Part shown: positions 23,075 through 36,590 of the stretch, one piece after another
Position numbering within the stretch: the stretch's first letter is position 1
How the letters are laid out: the number at the start of each line of letters is the position of its first letter
Assembly (NCBI GenBank): GCA_019454045.1
Contig: SKCR01006518.1
Span: 62,001-126,000 of the forward strand
Source: Zanthoxylum bungeanum
Taxonomy: Eukaryota > Streptophyta > Magnoliopsida > Sapindales > Rutaceae
Direction of reading: 5' to 3'
Length of the DNA stretch: 64,000 nt
Position numbers and translations under genes: made by a program
The notes under the pieces: model-generated
Told to the model about the DNA's origin: nothing
Databases searched by the model: none
The model's input: only the letters and a program-made list of their open reading frames with translations

Positions 23075-24005
23075 TGCTGAGCGGTAAATATATCAATATT
23101 TACCATCCCTTTTACTTAATATTTTGTATAGTTTCTTAAGTTTTGTGAATATTTTGATGTGTTTTGTGTTATTTTGTAGATAAATAAAACAACAGGACTC
23201 TCTGGAATCAAATCAGGGCCAAAACATAGAAAAACGGACAAAAATGGCAAAAATGTAAATTTCCTGCTAAAATACGCTGACTGTTTTCATGCGCCACTAA
23301 CGTGGGCCAGACACGTGTCAAAATCAGAGAAATTTGCTATCATGTGCACTTGCTAACATGCGTCTGCCATGTGTCAACATCACAACAATTTCGCTAACAT
23401 TCGCCGGACATGTGTCATCATCCCATGCTGCCGACAATCCACGTCTTTATTGATATTGGCGTCACGACGTGCAAGGTATTATGCATCACGACGCCAAGCC
23501 AATTATTTTACCGACAGACATATGTCAAGATCCTGTTGAATCAATGGCGCGTCGCGACGCGCGAGGCAGAATTTTGCCTATAAATTGAAGCTGAAATCAG
23601 AAAGAAAATTCATACCTTCTTCTGGGGATTTCCTTAAGAATACTAAGAAGATTGTATCTTGTTTGTTTATTTACAGCTTTCTATAATTAATTTTTTATTT
23701 TACGCAATTGTTCTTTCTTTACTTCACTTTTTAGTCTTTATTTTTTACTTTTCAGTATGAGGAGGTAACTCCCCTCTGCTGGGGTGAAAGGTTAAGCTTT
23801 TATTACTAATATTTAGATTAATCTCCATTAATTATAATATATAAACTATTTAAAACCTGACTTAATGGGATACCGCCTTTATGGTCGGTTGGACTTAATT
23901 AAATTGATTTTAAGCTGACTAAATTGGATACCGTCTTTATGGTCGGTTAGAATTAATCATAAATCTCACTTAATCAGGATACCGCCTATATGGTCGGTTG
24001 GTAAT
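23075..24005 (+). repeat. Athila-type LTR fragment (copy 3)
   Basis: It starts TGCTGAGCGG, close to the TGATGAGCGG start, and includes the TTACTTAATATTTTG block, one CACGTG near 23312, CCTATAAATTGAAGC near 23578, and the GATACCGCC...GGTCGGTT subrepeats at 23865-24000. It is cut at 24005 by the insertion of copia B; its right-hand part is not found on the other side. Confidence 0.85.
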
Positions 24006-25387
24006 TGTTGGTTTCTAAGGCATTCCCAAGATCATATTTAAGCATAAAAACATGTGAATATAAAAGGAGATATGGCGGAATCATACTCACTTTGAACGGT
24101 TGTTAGATGTGTTGATATCAAAAATTTCTCCTTGAAGTTTTCAGCCAAGGTGTCCCTTTGAAAGTTGAATCCAAGCTCCAAGCTTTGTGTTGATTCCAAG
24201 CTCAAAGGTGGGTTTCCCTAACACCTTGAATGATCCTTGAAGTGTGCTAGCAAGTGAAGAAAGAAAACAATTTTCCTTGTTCTTCAATGGAGGCTCACAG
24301 TTTTTGGCCTTGAGAGAGAGTGTGAGTTTTTAATCCCAGATTAATTAAGTTCGAATCATTCATCATCGGCAAACCTTCGAGAAGCGACCAATGAGATCCC
24401 TAGATATGTTGGCAGTAAATCTGGTCGTCGCACTATCCGAACATGTACGTACCTCGTACTACGTTTTTACCGATTTACGAGACATAGTTGGCTTCTAGAA
24501 AAGCACCGTGCCTACCTAATTCTCCAGAAATATTCTTAATGGAATATATAATCTATGTCAGGCGTAGTATACATAATATTGCGTATTGCGATCCAGTATC
24601 GGATGTCACATGCAAGGCCTGGGGCTGGAATAGTGTCTGCCTCGTACGAAGCATATATCAGACTACAAGCAACTAGTCTCTTTAATCGAATAGTCATGAC
24701 CATGTCATATTATCCCGATGGTTGCAACCAATTTAGAGTACCAGTTCTGTATCCTTGCGTGATCATCATCTCCATATGAAGTGATACTTCCATCTTGACA
24801 TCACACCCAATACACTACGATTCTCAATAAACCCAGAAGAGGCGTACACAGATTTTTGTTAAAGTCCTGGATGACCAAAACCAAAGTGTATTGATTTTCG
24901 CAAGTATTAGCGATGCAAGTCTTAGGTTAAGACCAAATACACCTACCCTGATGCGGACTCCCATAGACATATAGTCATACTACCAATGAGATTCTGAGGG
25001 GTCTATCCAGAGCGAAGCTGTTTCCGTACCATCGGTAAACACAACCTCATATCACACTTGCATAAGTATCCAATACTTAAATATATGAGAACTATGTCAT
25101 TACGCTTCCATAACAGGCACAAGTGCAATACTAGTCTATTCCACATTATCGATGTCCAATCTCGATAATACTACGACTATGGATATTTAATGATTAAACC
25201 GTTATGGATTGATACTGTCTCATATCTTATAATCTGAAACTAATCATAAGGACTTTTATCATTTATATATTTAAGTAATCAAATTACAAAATGATAAAAT
25301 GCAATTTCCATTGCTACATAATTAATTTGTACAAAAACCACAATGTCTTTTACAAATAGTGACGCTATGGGTCATAATTGTCTAACA
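24006..25387 (-). repeat. copia B left LTR with internal deletion
   Basis: TGTTGG to CTAACA, 1382 bases. It matches the middle LTR at both ends but lacks about 540 bases after the GGCCTTGAGAGAGAG phrase (near 24330, against 31880-32430 in the other copy). Confidence 0.88.
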
Positions 25388-25401
25388 ATCTCCCACTTGG
25401 C

Positions 25402-26307
25402 CTATAGCCAGTCACTCAAGCATCTAATACATGAACTATGTACATGTCGCTCAAACTTTTGCTGAGGAATAGCTTTCGTCAGTGGATCTGCAATGTTGTC
25501 CTCTGATGTGACCTTCTCGATCTTCACATCACCACTATGTATGATCTCACGAATAAGATGGAAATGTCGAAGAACATGCTTGGATCGTTGATGAGACAGC
25601 GGTTCCTTAGCCTGCGCTATAGCCCCGTTATTGTCACAATACAATGGAACGAGCTCAGCTGCTAACGGAACTACTCCTAATCCAATTAGGAATTTTCGGA
25701 TCCAAACTGCCTCTTTTGCTGCTTCAGCTGCAGCAATATACTCTGCTTCTGTTGTTGAATCGGCAACAGTCTCTTGCTTGGAAGATTTCCAGCTTATTGC
25801 TCCGTTATTCAAACAAAATATGTACCCGGATTGTGACTTGCAGTCGTATTTATCGGTTTGGAAACTTGCATCGGTATACCCAGTTACCTCAAGTTCTCCA
25901 TCTCCATAGATTAAGAAAGCATCCTTAGTTCTTCTATGATATTTTAGGATATTCTTAACCGCCATCCAGTGACTATCACCTGGATCGGCCTGATAGCGAC
26001 TACACATGCTCAAAGCATATAAGACATCATGTCGCGTACATATCATGGCATACATGATCGATCCGACTACCGAGGCGAATGGTATCCGACTCATGTTTTC
26101 TCTCTCATCTTGAGTTTTAGGACACATGTCCTTAGATAGAGTGACGCCATGTGACACTGGCAACAGTCGCCTCTTGGACTGATCCATGTTGAATCTCTTC
26201 AACACTTTATCAATGTACGTACTCTGGGAGAGTCCAAGCAGCTTTCTAGATCTATCCCGGTAGATCATTATTCCTAGAATAAATGCTGGTTCTCCCAGAT
26301 CCTTCAT
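25402..26307 (-). pseudogene. copia B unit 1: RT connection and RNase H
   Basis: A 301-codon open frame. It begins with the RT C-terminal blocks MKDLGEPAFILGIMIYRD and RIPFASVVGSIMYAMICTRHD. It continues into RNase H: TGYTDASFQTDK, AISWKSSKQETVADST, TEAEYIAAAEAAKEAVW, YCDNNGAIAQAKEP, ADPLTKAIP. The end CIRCLSDWL is the usual pol terminus of this family. The frame is intact over this span; defects lie upstream. Confidence 0.93.
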
Positions 26308-27198
26308 GGAGAATTTTAATTAAAGCCAAGCTTTCACTGATGTTAACATGGAAATGTCATTTCCTATAAGCAATACATCATCAACGTAAAGGACAATTAA
26401 TGTCAGTGTGCTCCCATTAACCTTCTTCTATACACAAGGATCATCCTCGTTTTGAACGAAATCATATTCTTTTATGATCTCATCAAAATGTTGGTTCCAA
26501 GAACGCGATGCTTGCTTCAATCCATAAATGGATCGATTTAACTTACAAACCTTGTTTGCAAGTTTTGGTACGACAAAATCGTCAGGCTGTTACATATAAA
26601 CATCCTCCAAAAGGTTTTCGTTAAGGAAAGTGGTTTTAACATCCATCTGGCATATCTCGTAATCGAAATATGCAGCAATAGCAAGCATTATCCGAATGGA
26701 TTAAATCATGGCAACGTGTGAAAAAGTTTCATCGTAATCGACACCATGTCGTTGACGATACCCTTTCGCTACAAGCCTAGCCTTGTATGTTTGTACGTTA
26801 CCTTCCATGTCAGTCTTCCTCTTGAAGACCCATTTGCAACCAATAGGCTTTACGCCTTTTGGTGCATCAACCAGTGTCCAAACATGGTTGGTGTACATGG
26901 AATCCATTTCGGAATTCATGGCATCTTGCCATAAACCGGAGTCGATACCTTGTATCGCTTCCTCATACGTAGTTGGCTCATTTTCCTCAATAAGATTAAT
27001 ATCCACATGAGGTGAGATCAGAAACCCATACCTCTCATGTTGTTTTCTGACTCTCTCCGACCTACGCGGTCCTTGTGTATTCGAAGATTGTGGTACAGTC
27101 TCATCCCAGATGGACTGTTCATGTTTAGTTAAGGATTCTGTGCCAGGAACAGTATCACTCCGATTTTCATCGAGTTCTACTTTCCTCCCACTTATCAC
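26308..27198 (-). pseudogene. copia B unit 1: reverse transcriptase N-terminal part
   Basis: [33 protein letters not shown] and [11 protein letters not shown] are readable to about 26701, where a stop falls after VAMI. Beyond it, in fragments, are YGLKQASRSWNQ and the catalytic YVDDVLLIGN near 26370-26400. A TAA interrupts YMxQPDDFV near 26592, where the other copies read glutamine, consistent with CAA to TAA. Confidence 0.9.
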
Positions 27199-28482
27199 TG
27201 TATTTATGAATTCCTTCTCAAGGAAAACCGCATGTAGAGCAACAAATACTTTGTTCTCTTGTATGTGATAGAAGTGATATCATTTGGTTTCCCTATGATA
27301 TCCTACAAATAGGCATTTATCTGATTTGGGTTCAAGTTTGGTACCTTCCAAACGTTTGACGTATGCCCAGCAACCCCAAATCTTCAGGAATGAGAAACCC
27401 GGTTTCTTTCCTGTCCATATTTCATACGGAGTCTGTTGAACAGACTTTGACGGAACCTTATTCAAAATAAGTATTGCATTGTTCAATGCATATCCCCAGA
27501 AGGAAATAAGTAGCTTTGTGCGACTCATCATAGACCTCACTATGTCTAACAAAGTTCGGTTTCTCCGTTCGGACACACCGTTTAATTGCGGTGTTCCGGA
27601 AGGAATCCACTGTGAAAGAATACCATATTCTTTCAAGTAATCAAGAAACTCATTGCTCAAGTATTCGCCACCACGGTCCGACCGTAATGTCTTAATACTT
27701 TTGCCGGTCTATTTTTCTACTTCGTGTCGAAACTCTTTGAATTTCTCAAAAGTTTCCGACTTTAAGATACACATAACCATAACGCGATGCATCATCCGTA
27801 AAGGTTACGAAGTATTCATATCCACCTCTAGCCTGGCTAGACATGGCCCACAAACGTCACTATGAACAAGGGCTAACAGTTCGGTGGCACGTACACCTTT
27901 ACCACTAAAAGGTGATTTAGGCATCTTGCCTAATAAACAAGATTCACAGACTTCATATGAATTTGGATCAAATTCGTCCAAGTACCCACTCTTCGAAAGT
28001 GTGGATATGCGAGTCTTATTAATGTGTCCCAGACGACAATGCCACATATAAGTTTCATCTTTGTTACTTAGTTTAAGCCTTTTGTTTGTTACATTATATG
28101 TTTGAGATTGATTCATATTCAAAATATATAGACCATTATTTACATCAGCAGTGCAAATTTCCATATCATTTTTATACATAAAACACCTAGTGTTTCTAAA
28201 TACAAAAGTGTACCCACATTGGGCTAACATAGATACAAAAATAATATTCCTAGTCAAACTAGGTACATAATAACAGTCTGTAAGTTTAAGTACATGCCCC
28301 GAGGGCAGTTCCAAAACAAAAGTGCCAACGGCCAAAATGGCGACCTGTGTCTCATTTCCAACGTGGAGGTTAATCTCTCCTGAGGCCAGTCTCCTGCTAC
28401 TCTGTAGATCATGCACATCAGTACATATATGAGTTCCACAACCAGAATCAAAAATCCAATTTTTAAAACTAGTAGTAGACAT
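27199..28482 (-). pseudogene. copia B unit 1: protease and integrase
   Basis: The frame at 27805-28482 starts MSTTSFKNWIFDSGCGTH, an intact aspartic protease DSG motif. It continues through the pre-integrase region to the HHCC finger (WHCRLGH, CESCLLGK) and LVHSDVCGP, then frameshifts. The core resumes at 27280-27660 with GTPQLNGVSERRNRT and the GYHRETK end block. About 15 bases are missing near 27762 relative to family A, in the KHKSKTFEKFK region. Confidence 0.92.
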
Positions 28483-28490
28483 GTTTATTT

Positions 28491-29324
28491 CTATAAAAAA
28501 AAAAAACCTGAAGCCGGTGCCTTGTCCGCTTTGATTTCCTTCATGTGTGCCTTGTAATCACGGCAGTCACGCTTCCAGTGACCCCGCTTGCCGCACTGGA
28601 GACAAACATCTTGAAATTTGTCCTTAGGTTTCCCAGAACCCTTTGACGATTTGGCATTGCCCTTTTTCTTACGCTTCTTCTTCTTAACACCTCCAGTCGC
28701 CTTGGGCCAAGCCCTCGGAGTCTGAGATGTTGAAGCATAGTGCGCCTCGCGCTTTTTACCCTTAAGGATCTCCTTTTCTGCCTCACGCAGAGTGGACATC
28801 AACTCTCCAAGAGTTTGGTCTTGGTTCAACATGTTGTAGTTCATGATGAACCCACTCCAAGTGTCGGGGAGAGACTGTAAGATCAAATCTACTGAAGTTT
28901 CAGCCTCAAATACTATGCTCATCTGTTCGAGCTGCTCAATGTCAGCAATCATCTGTGAGATATGGTGCTCAACAGACGTACTCTCTGACTTGCGAGCGCG
29001 GAAGAGCTTCTTCTGTAACTCGTATCTTTATGATCTAAGGTTAGATCGGTGAAGATCGTGCAACTTCGCCATCATCTTATAGGGATCCAACCCCTTGTTT
29101 TGAGGATGGAATTGCGGAGTCATAACGGCAAGCATTACCGATTGAGCAGTCGCATTGTCATTGTTATGAGTCTTCCAAAGCTCTAGCTCAAGTAACTGAT
29201 CAGGTCGGGGCTTAGGCCCAAAAGTTCGCTCTAAAGTGTAGAGTAACTTCTCGGATCCCAGAACAATTTTGAGATTCATATCCCAGTCCTGAAAGTTTGT
29301 GCCATTAAAGACGTTGTCGCCCAT
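28491..29324 (-). pseudogene. copia B unit 1: Gag
   Basis: The N-terminal frame (29028-29324) reads MGDNVFNGTNFQDWDMNLKIVL, preceded by a short leader. After a frame break the second frame (28491-28952) carries LDLILQSLP-type capsid sequence, a Lys-rich stretch (GGVKKKKRKKKGN) and an intact zinc knuckle CLQCGKRGHWKRDC. A run of A residues at about 28496-28507 on the plus strand sits at the Gag-protease junction and explains the local frame shift. Confidence 0.9.
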
Positions 29325-31545
29325 GACAATTTCCCTAATGCTTAACTTTCATGTCATCTTAACCGCAATAGTCCAACTATTCGATTAACGATGTATGGGT
29401 ACAGTCTAACTGTTACAAGAAAAATAATAATATATTAGTCCAACTAATAAAAGTAATTGACGAAATAATTTGAAAGCGCGTAAAGCTAAGTATTTGAACG
29501 AAATTACAAATTCAATACTAGCCTCCCACTATTTTTCAGCGAGCCTCTAACCCTCTGTTGAGTACTCGGGAAACCTAGTTTCCTAGTGGGCTAGGATCCC
29601 GTTAAATAACACACAACCTTGACTTTGGCCAATAAGATGTATGATATTTAACTAGGAAGATCTCTAAGATAAATTGGATCTCATCCAATTCATAGATCCA
29701 GTAGTTGGACTTCCAAGTCCGAAACATATACACAATATATATGCCAATATATCCAATATATTTTCCTAACATTTTTCCTCTGAATCAACTAAGCCTTGGC
29801 TTTGGCACAACAAGCTTAATGATTCCAGTTAAGCGGAACCCATTGACTTTGGAAAGCTTCGTAATCGATGTCGATGGACAAGAAGTGATCTTGACTTTGG
29901 CCAACAAATCACAACTTGGACAAGACACACGATATGCAACAAAGCCTTCATGATTCAAACACATCCGCGACGGACAAAGGTCTTGACTTTGGCCAACAAA
30001 CCAGTGCCAATCTTGGATCTTGAGTAAGAATCACTCAATGGAAGGAAAAACGCTTAATATTTGTTGAAGGTTTTCGCGTAAATTGGCAACCAATTTATTA
30101 TCTTTGTTAGGTCTCATCATACACCCTTAAGCATGCATTCTAAAAGCATAATAAGGCGCAGAAATAAATTAATAACGATATGTGGATGGATATCTCACAG
30201 ATTATTCTTAGAACAAATTACTCCATTTCCTCCCCCGGCTAGCACTATTCTTGCTTCTACCCAATTACATAATACAATTAAAGAAACCTCATTAACATTG
30301 AGGGGAATTAGGTGAGAAGAGAATTACAAAGAATCAAGAGAGATAAGGCTGGACACGCAGGTCCAATTTAATAAATTCTAAATTAACAACAATTTCCAAA
30401 ATTGCCTTTCCCTTCTAATATCCATCTGATATACGTTATTCATTCAACACATCCATGTATTCACACAAAACATGTTATTCAATCAATCTAATCTAATTAA
30501 TTAATCTTGAATAAAGTGATCATCCAATGTTCAAACAACGATTTGATTTTGCGCGAGTCCAACTCGTTTGAGAATAAGTACTCAAAGTACGAATTCTTGA
30601 ATTATATCGAACTACAATTTAAATCTAATTTAATTCGTATTCAATACTAATTCTATATTTAATTCCAAATTAAATAACTACACTTTTTAATGCGCCTTTA
30701 CGACTTAGATTCCAAATCTAATCTTAAATGGGTCTCAAAGCCCAATTAACATCCAATGTTGTTTAATTAAAGTCCAATGGGCTTTCAATTAATTTCTTAA
30801 GGCATGGACTTTGGTCAATATGGGTCAAACCCAAATACCAAAGCCCAATCAAGGAATCACCCTTATTTGCCAAGAAACCAATTTAGGCCCATTAGGCCCA
30901 ATTAAACATTAAAAGGCCCATTTGTCATATTTGGACTTAATGGAATGATTTAGGCCCAATTTGGATCCAATCCAATTAACCTAAACCAACTTGGCCCAAC
31001 CAAGCCCATTAGGCCCAAATACAACATTTAAATCCCAATTCTAAATTAAGCCCAACTAATTAAATTTCAAAATTCCAAATTTCATAATTTAATTAATTAA
31101 AGTGTTTAGCCATGATTAATCTTTTAAATTAACATTTCCAAAATACTAATCTAATCCATTAATCATGCATTTATTTGTTCAACACATGTCCAACATTTTG
31201 AAACAAAAAAAAATCATTTCATTCCATGCTATATCGCTCACGGCATTGGTGGGTTTTAATATCCGATTTCGTTTTCAATCCGATTGAATTACAAATCAAC
31301 ATTTCCCAAGTCTTTAAACTCATCCGATGATCAAAAGAAAAAAAATACCATGAGTTATGGCAACATTCATATTCGGCCAAGCCAAGATTTGGGCCAAAAT
31401 TGATCCAATCAACTTATCATAAAATTGATTATATATAACTCCAAGTCATCCATATACAAGCATGCTCAAACAAACAATTTGGTTAAATCATGCTCAAATC
31501 CAATTTACCCAAATTTTACCCTAACTTTTTCATGCTCAAATTAGG
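29325..31545 (-). other. copia B leader between primer site and gag
   Basis: Non-coding leader of about 2.2 kb with the repeated phrase cttgactttggccaacaa (29620, 29885 and 29980 regions). A dense run of GGCCCA motifs, or their complement, lies between about 30830 and 31020. Confidence 0.75.
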
Positions 31546-31546
31546 C

Positions 31547-31558
31547 TATATGATACCA
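31547..31558 (-). other. primer binding site of copia B
   Basis: Minus strand TGGTATCATATAGCC begins one base from the LTR end. TGGTATCA is the core complementary to the initiator tRNA-Met 3' end; the next bases are diverged from AGAGC. Confidence 0.75.
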
Positions 31559-31559
31559 T

Positions 31560-33481
31560 TGTTGGTTTCTAAGGCATTCCCAATATCATATTTAAGCATA
31601 AAAACATGTGAATATAAAAGGAGATATGGCGGAATCATACTCACTTTGAACGGTTGTTGGATGTGTTGATATCAAAAATTTCTCCTTGAAGTTTTCGGCC
31701 AAGGTGTCCCTTTGAAAGTTGAATCCAAGCTCCAAGCTTTGTGTTGATTCCAAGCTCAAAGGTGGGTTTCCCTAACACCTTGAATGATCCTTGAAGTGTG
31801 CTAGCAAGTGAAGAAATAAAACAATTTTCCATGTTCTTCAATGGAGGCTCACGGTTTTTGGCCTTGAGAGAGAGAGAGTTTTTAATTTTTGTATTTTGTT
31901 TTTCCAAAAAACTTATGCCAAAACCCTTTACAACATTTGGAAATAGCTTTTCCAAAAAGCAAAATGCAAAAGGGAGGGAAAATGGCATTCAATGCCCTCA
32001 ACAGCCACTATCATGAATAGTGACTGGAGTCATTCACCAAAAGGTGACTTGACATCCATCACTAAAGTGACATGCGATGTGACGAGCGATGTGACTTGTG
32101 GCCGCACTTGATTCAAAATCGGAGTGGCCTCGCAAATATATTCCGGGCTCGGGTCGTTAATTCTGAATTAACAAATTTCCAGTTGCGACGTAATTAAATC
32201 AAATTTAATTAAATAATAATGCCAAGCAAAATTACTATTCACGTCGCTAGCGAATTAATTCTAAATTAATTCGTTAGCCCGAATTAAAATCCAATTTTAA
32301 ATCCGCGTCGAAATCTAATTTTGTTTAATATATCGAATATATTACTTTAACGATTAATTCTAAATTAATCGTTCTCTCTCTTTCAAATAGTATTTTATCC
32401 CAGATAAAATCTCTCCGTAATTAATCTCAGATTAATTAAGTTCGAATCATTCGTCATCGGTGAATCTTCGGGAAGCGACCCATGAGATCCCTGGATATGA
32501 TGGCAGTAAATCCGGTCGTCGGACTATCCAAACACGTACGTACCTCGTACTACGTTTTTACCGATTTACGAGACATGGTTGGCTTCTAGCAAAGCACCGT
32601 GCCTACCCAATTCTCCAGAAATATTCTTAATGGAATATATAATCTATGTCAGGCGTAGTATACATAGTATTGCGTATTGCGATCCAGTATCAGATGTCAC
32701 ATGCAAGGCCTGGAGCTGGAATAATGTCTGCCCCGTACGAATCATATATCTGACTACAAGCAACTAGTCTCTTTAATCGGATAATCATGACCATGTCATA
32801 TTATCCCGATGGTTGCAACCAATTTAGAGTACCAGTTATGTATCCATGCGTGATCATCATATCCATATGACTGAAGTGATACTTCCATCTTGACATCACA
32901 CCCAATACATTATGATTCTCAATAAACCCAGAAGAGGCGTACACAGAACCTGTTAAAGTCCTGGACGACCAAAACCAAAGCGTATTGATTGTTTCAAGTA
33001 TTAGCGATGCAAGTCTCAGGTTAAGACCAAATACACCTACCCTGATGCGGACTCCCATAGACATATATTCATACTACCAATGAGATTCCAAAGGGTCTAT
33101 CCAGAGCGAAGCTTTTTCCGTAACATCGGTAAATACAACCTCCTATCACACTTGCATAAGTATCCAATACTTAAATATATGATAACTATGCCGTTACGCT
33201 TCCATAACACGCAGAAGTGTAATACTAGTCTATTCCGCATTATCGATGTCCAATCTCGATAATACTACGACTAGGGATATTTAATGATTAAATCGTTATG
33301 GATTGATACTGTCTCATATCTTATAATCCGGAAGTAATCATAAGGACTTTTATCATTTATATATTTAAGTAATCAAATTACAAAATGATAAAATGTAATT
33401 TCCATTGCTACATAATTAATTTGTACAAAAACCACAATGTCTTTTACAAATAGTGACGCTATGGGTCATAATTGTCTAACA
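31560..33481 (-). repeat. copia B middle LTR
   Basis: 1922 bases, TGTTGG to CTAACA, the only full-length family B LTR in the window. A primer site lies on one side (31558) and a polypurine tract on the other (33482-33493). Confidence 0.92.
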
Positions 33482-33495
33482 ATCTCCCACTTGGC

Positions 33496-34107
33496 CTATA
33501 GCCAGTCACTCAAGCATCTAATACCTGAACTATGTACATGTCGCTCAAACTTTTGCCGAGGAATAGCTTTCGTCAGCGGATCTGCAATGTTGTCTTCTGA
33601 TGCGACCTTCTCGATCTTCATATCGCCACGATGTATGATCTCACGAATCAGATGGAAACGTCGAAGAACATGCTTGGATCGTTGATGAGACAGCGGTTCC
33701 TTAGCCTGTGCTATAGCCCTGTTATTGTCACAATACAATGGAACATGCTCAGCTGCTAACGGAACTACTCCTAATCCAATTAGGAATTTTCGGATCCAAA
33801 CTACCTCTTTTGCTGCTTCAGCTGCAACAATATACTCTGCTTCTGTTGTTGAATCGGCAACAGTCTCTTACTTGGAGGATTTCCAGCTTATTGCTCCATT
33901 ATTCAAACAAAATATGTACCCGGATTGTGACTTGCAGTCGTCTTTATCGGTTTGGAAACTTGCATCGGTATACCCAGTTACCTCAAGTTCTCCATCTCCA
34001 TAGATTAAGAAAGCATCATTAATTCTTCTAAGATACTTTAGGATATTCTTAACCGCCATCCAGTGACTATCACTTGGATCGGCCTGATAGCGACTACACA
34101 TGCTCAA
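33496..34107 (-). pseudogene. copia B unit 2: RNase H
   Basis: Two abutting frames give TGYTDASFQTDKDD, AISWKSSK, then after a stop near 33868, EAEYIVAAEA-type sequence, YCDNNRAIAQAKEP, ADPLTKAIP and the end CLSDWL. The stop sits at SSK followed by TAA, where unit 1 reads glutamine (CAA to TAA). Confidence 0.9.
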
Positions 34108-35112
34108 AGTATAGAGACATCAGGTCGCGTACATATCATGGCATACATGATCGATCGGACTGCCGAGGCGAATGGTATCCGACTCATGTTGTCACTCTCA
34201 TCTTGAGTTTTAGGACACATGTCCTTAGATAGAGTGACGCCATATGACACTGGCAACAGTCCCCTCTTGGACTGATCCATGTTGAATCTCTTCAACACTT
34301 TGTCAATGTACGTACTCTGAGAGAGTCCAAGCAGCTTTCTAGATCTATCCCGGTAGATCATTATTCCTAGAATAAAGGCTGCTTCTCCCAGATCCTTCAT
34401 GGAGAATTTTAATGAAAGCCAAGCTTTCCGATGTTAACATGGGAATGTCATTGCCTATAAGCAATACATCATCAACGTAAAGGACAATGAATGTCAGTGC
34501 GCTCCCACTAACCTTCTTATATACACAAGGATCATCCTCGTTTTGAACGAAATCATATTCTTTTATGATCTCATCAAAACGTTGGTTCCAAGAACGCGAT
34601 GCTTGCTTCAATCCATAAATGGATCGATTTAACTTACAAACCTTGTTTGCAATTTTTGGTACGAAAAAACCGTCAGGCTGTTGCATATAAACATCCTCCA
34701 AAATATTTCCGTTAAGGAAAACGATTTTGACGTCCATCTGACATATCTCGTAATCGAAATATGCAGCAATGGCAAGCATTATCCGAATGGATTAAATCAT
34801 GGCAACGGGTGAAAAAGTTTCGTCGTAATCGACACCATGTCGTTGACGATACCCTTTCGCTACAAGCCTAGCCTTGTATGTTTGTACGTTGCCATCCATG
34901 TCAGTCTTCCTCTTGAAGACCTATTTGCAAACAATAGGCTTTACGCCTTCTGGTGCATCAACCAGTGTCCAAACATGGTTGGTGTACATGGAATCCATTT
35001 CGGAATTCATGGCATCTTGCCATAAACCGGAGTCGATACATTGTATCGCTTTCTCATACGTAGTCGGCTCATCTTCCTCAATAAGATTAATATCCACATG
35101 AGGTGATATCAT
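34104..35112 (-). pseudogene. copia B unit 2: reverse transcriptase
   Basis: Frames at 34345-34779 and 34921-35112 cover MDVKIVFLNGNILEDVYMQQPDGF, YGLKQASRSWNQRFDE and YVDDVLLIGND, with the YVDD motif intact. The connection MKDLGEAAFILGIMIYRD follows in another frame. Stops and shifts near 34800, 34400 and 34100 break it. Confidence 0.9.
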
Positions 35113-36590
35113 AAACCCATACCTCTCAGGTTGTTTTCTGACTCTCTCCGACCTACGCGGTCCTTGTGTATTCGAAGATTGTGGTACAGTCTCATCCCAG
35201 ATGGACTGTTCATGTTCCGTTAAGGATTCTGTTCCGGGAACAGTATAACTCTGATTTCATCGAGTTCTACTTTCCTCCACTTATCACTGCATTTATGAAT
35301 TTCTTCTCAAGGAAAACCGCATGTAGAGCAACAAATACTTTGTTCTCTTGTGGGTGATAGAAGTAATATCCTTTGGTTTCCCTAGGATATCCTACAAATA
35401 GGCATTTATCCGATTTGGGTTCAAGTTTGGTACCTTCCAAACATTTGACGTATGCCCAGACCCCAAATCTTCAGGAATGAGAAACCCAGTTTTTTTCATG
35501 TCCATATTTCAAACGGAGTATGTTGAACAGACTTTGACGGAACCTTATTCAAAATAAGTATTGCACTGTTCAATGCATATCCCCAGAAGGAAATAGGTAG
35601 CTCTGTGCGACTCATCATATACCTCACCATGTCTAACAAAGTTTGGTTTCTCCGTTCGGACACACCGTTTAATTGCGGTGTTCCGGGAGGAGTCCACTGT
35701 GAAAGAATACAATATTCTTTCAAGTAATCAAGAAACTCATTGCTCAAGTATTCGCCACCACGGTCCGACCGTAATGTCTTAATACTTTTACCGGTCTATT
35801 TTTCTACTTCGTGTCGAAACTCTTTGAATTTCTCAAAAGTTTCCGACTTTAAGATACACATAACCATAACGCGATGCATCATCCGTAAAGGTTACGAAGT
35901 ATTCATATCCACCTCTAGTCTGGCTAGGCATGGGCCCACAAACGTCACTATGAATAAGGGCTAACAGTTCGGTGGCACGTACACCTTTACCGCTAAAAGG
36001 TGATTTAGGCATCTTGCCTAATAAACAAGATTCGCAGACGTCGTATGAATTTGGATCAAATCCGTCCAAGTACCCACTCTTCGAAAGTGTGGATATGCGA
36101 GTCTTGTTAATGTGTCCCAGACGACAATGCCACATATAAGTTTCATTTTTGTTACTTAGTTTAAGCCTTTTGTTTGTTATATTATATGTTTGAGATTGAT
36201 TCATATTCAAAATATATAGACCATTATTTACATCAGCAGTGCAAATTTCCATATCATTTTTATACATAAAACACCTAGTGTTTCTAAATACAAAAGTGTA
36301 CCCACATTGGGCTAACATAGATACAGAAATAATATTCATAGTCAAACTAGGTACATAATAACAGTCTGTAAGTTTAAGTACATGCCTCGAGGGCAGTTCC
36401 AAAACAAAAGTGCCAACGGCCAAAACGGTGACCTGTGTCCCATTTCCAACACGGAGGTTAATCTCTCATGAGGCCAGTCTCCTGCTAATCTGCAGATCCT
36501 GCACATCAGTACATATATGAGTTCCACAACCAGAATCAAAAATCCAATTTTTAAAACTAGTAGTAGACATGTTTATTTCTATAACAAACA
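35113..36590 (-). pseudogene. copia B unit 2: protease and integrase
   Basis: Frames include FDSGCGTHI-type protease sequence near 36530, VGTFVLELPSRHVLKL, the HHCC finger, and LIHSDVCGPMPSQTRGGYEYF. The integrase core GTPQLNGVSERRNQT lies at 35496-35747. It shares the small deletion near 35850 with unit 1, so the deletion predates the duplication. Confidence 0.9.
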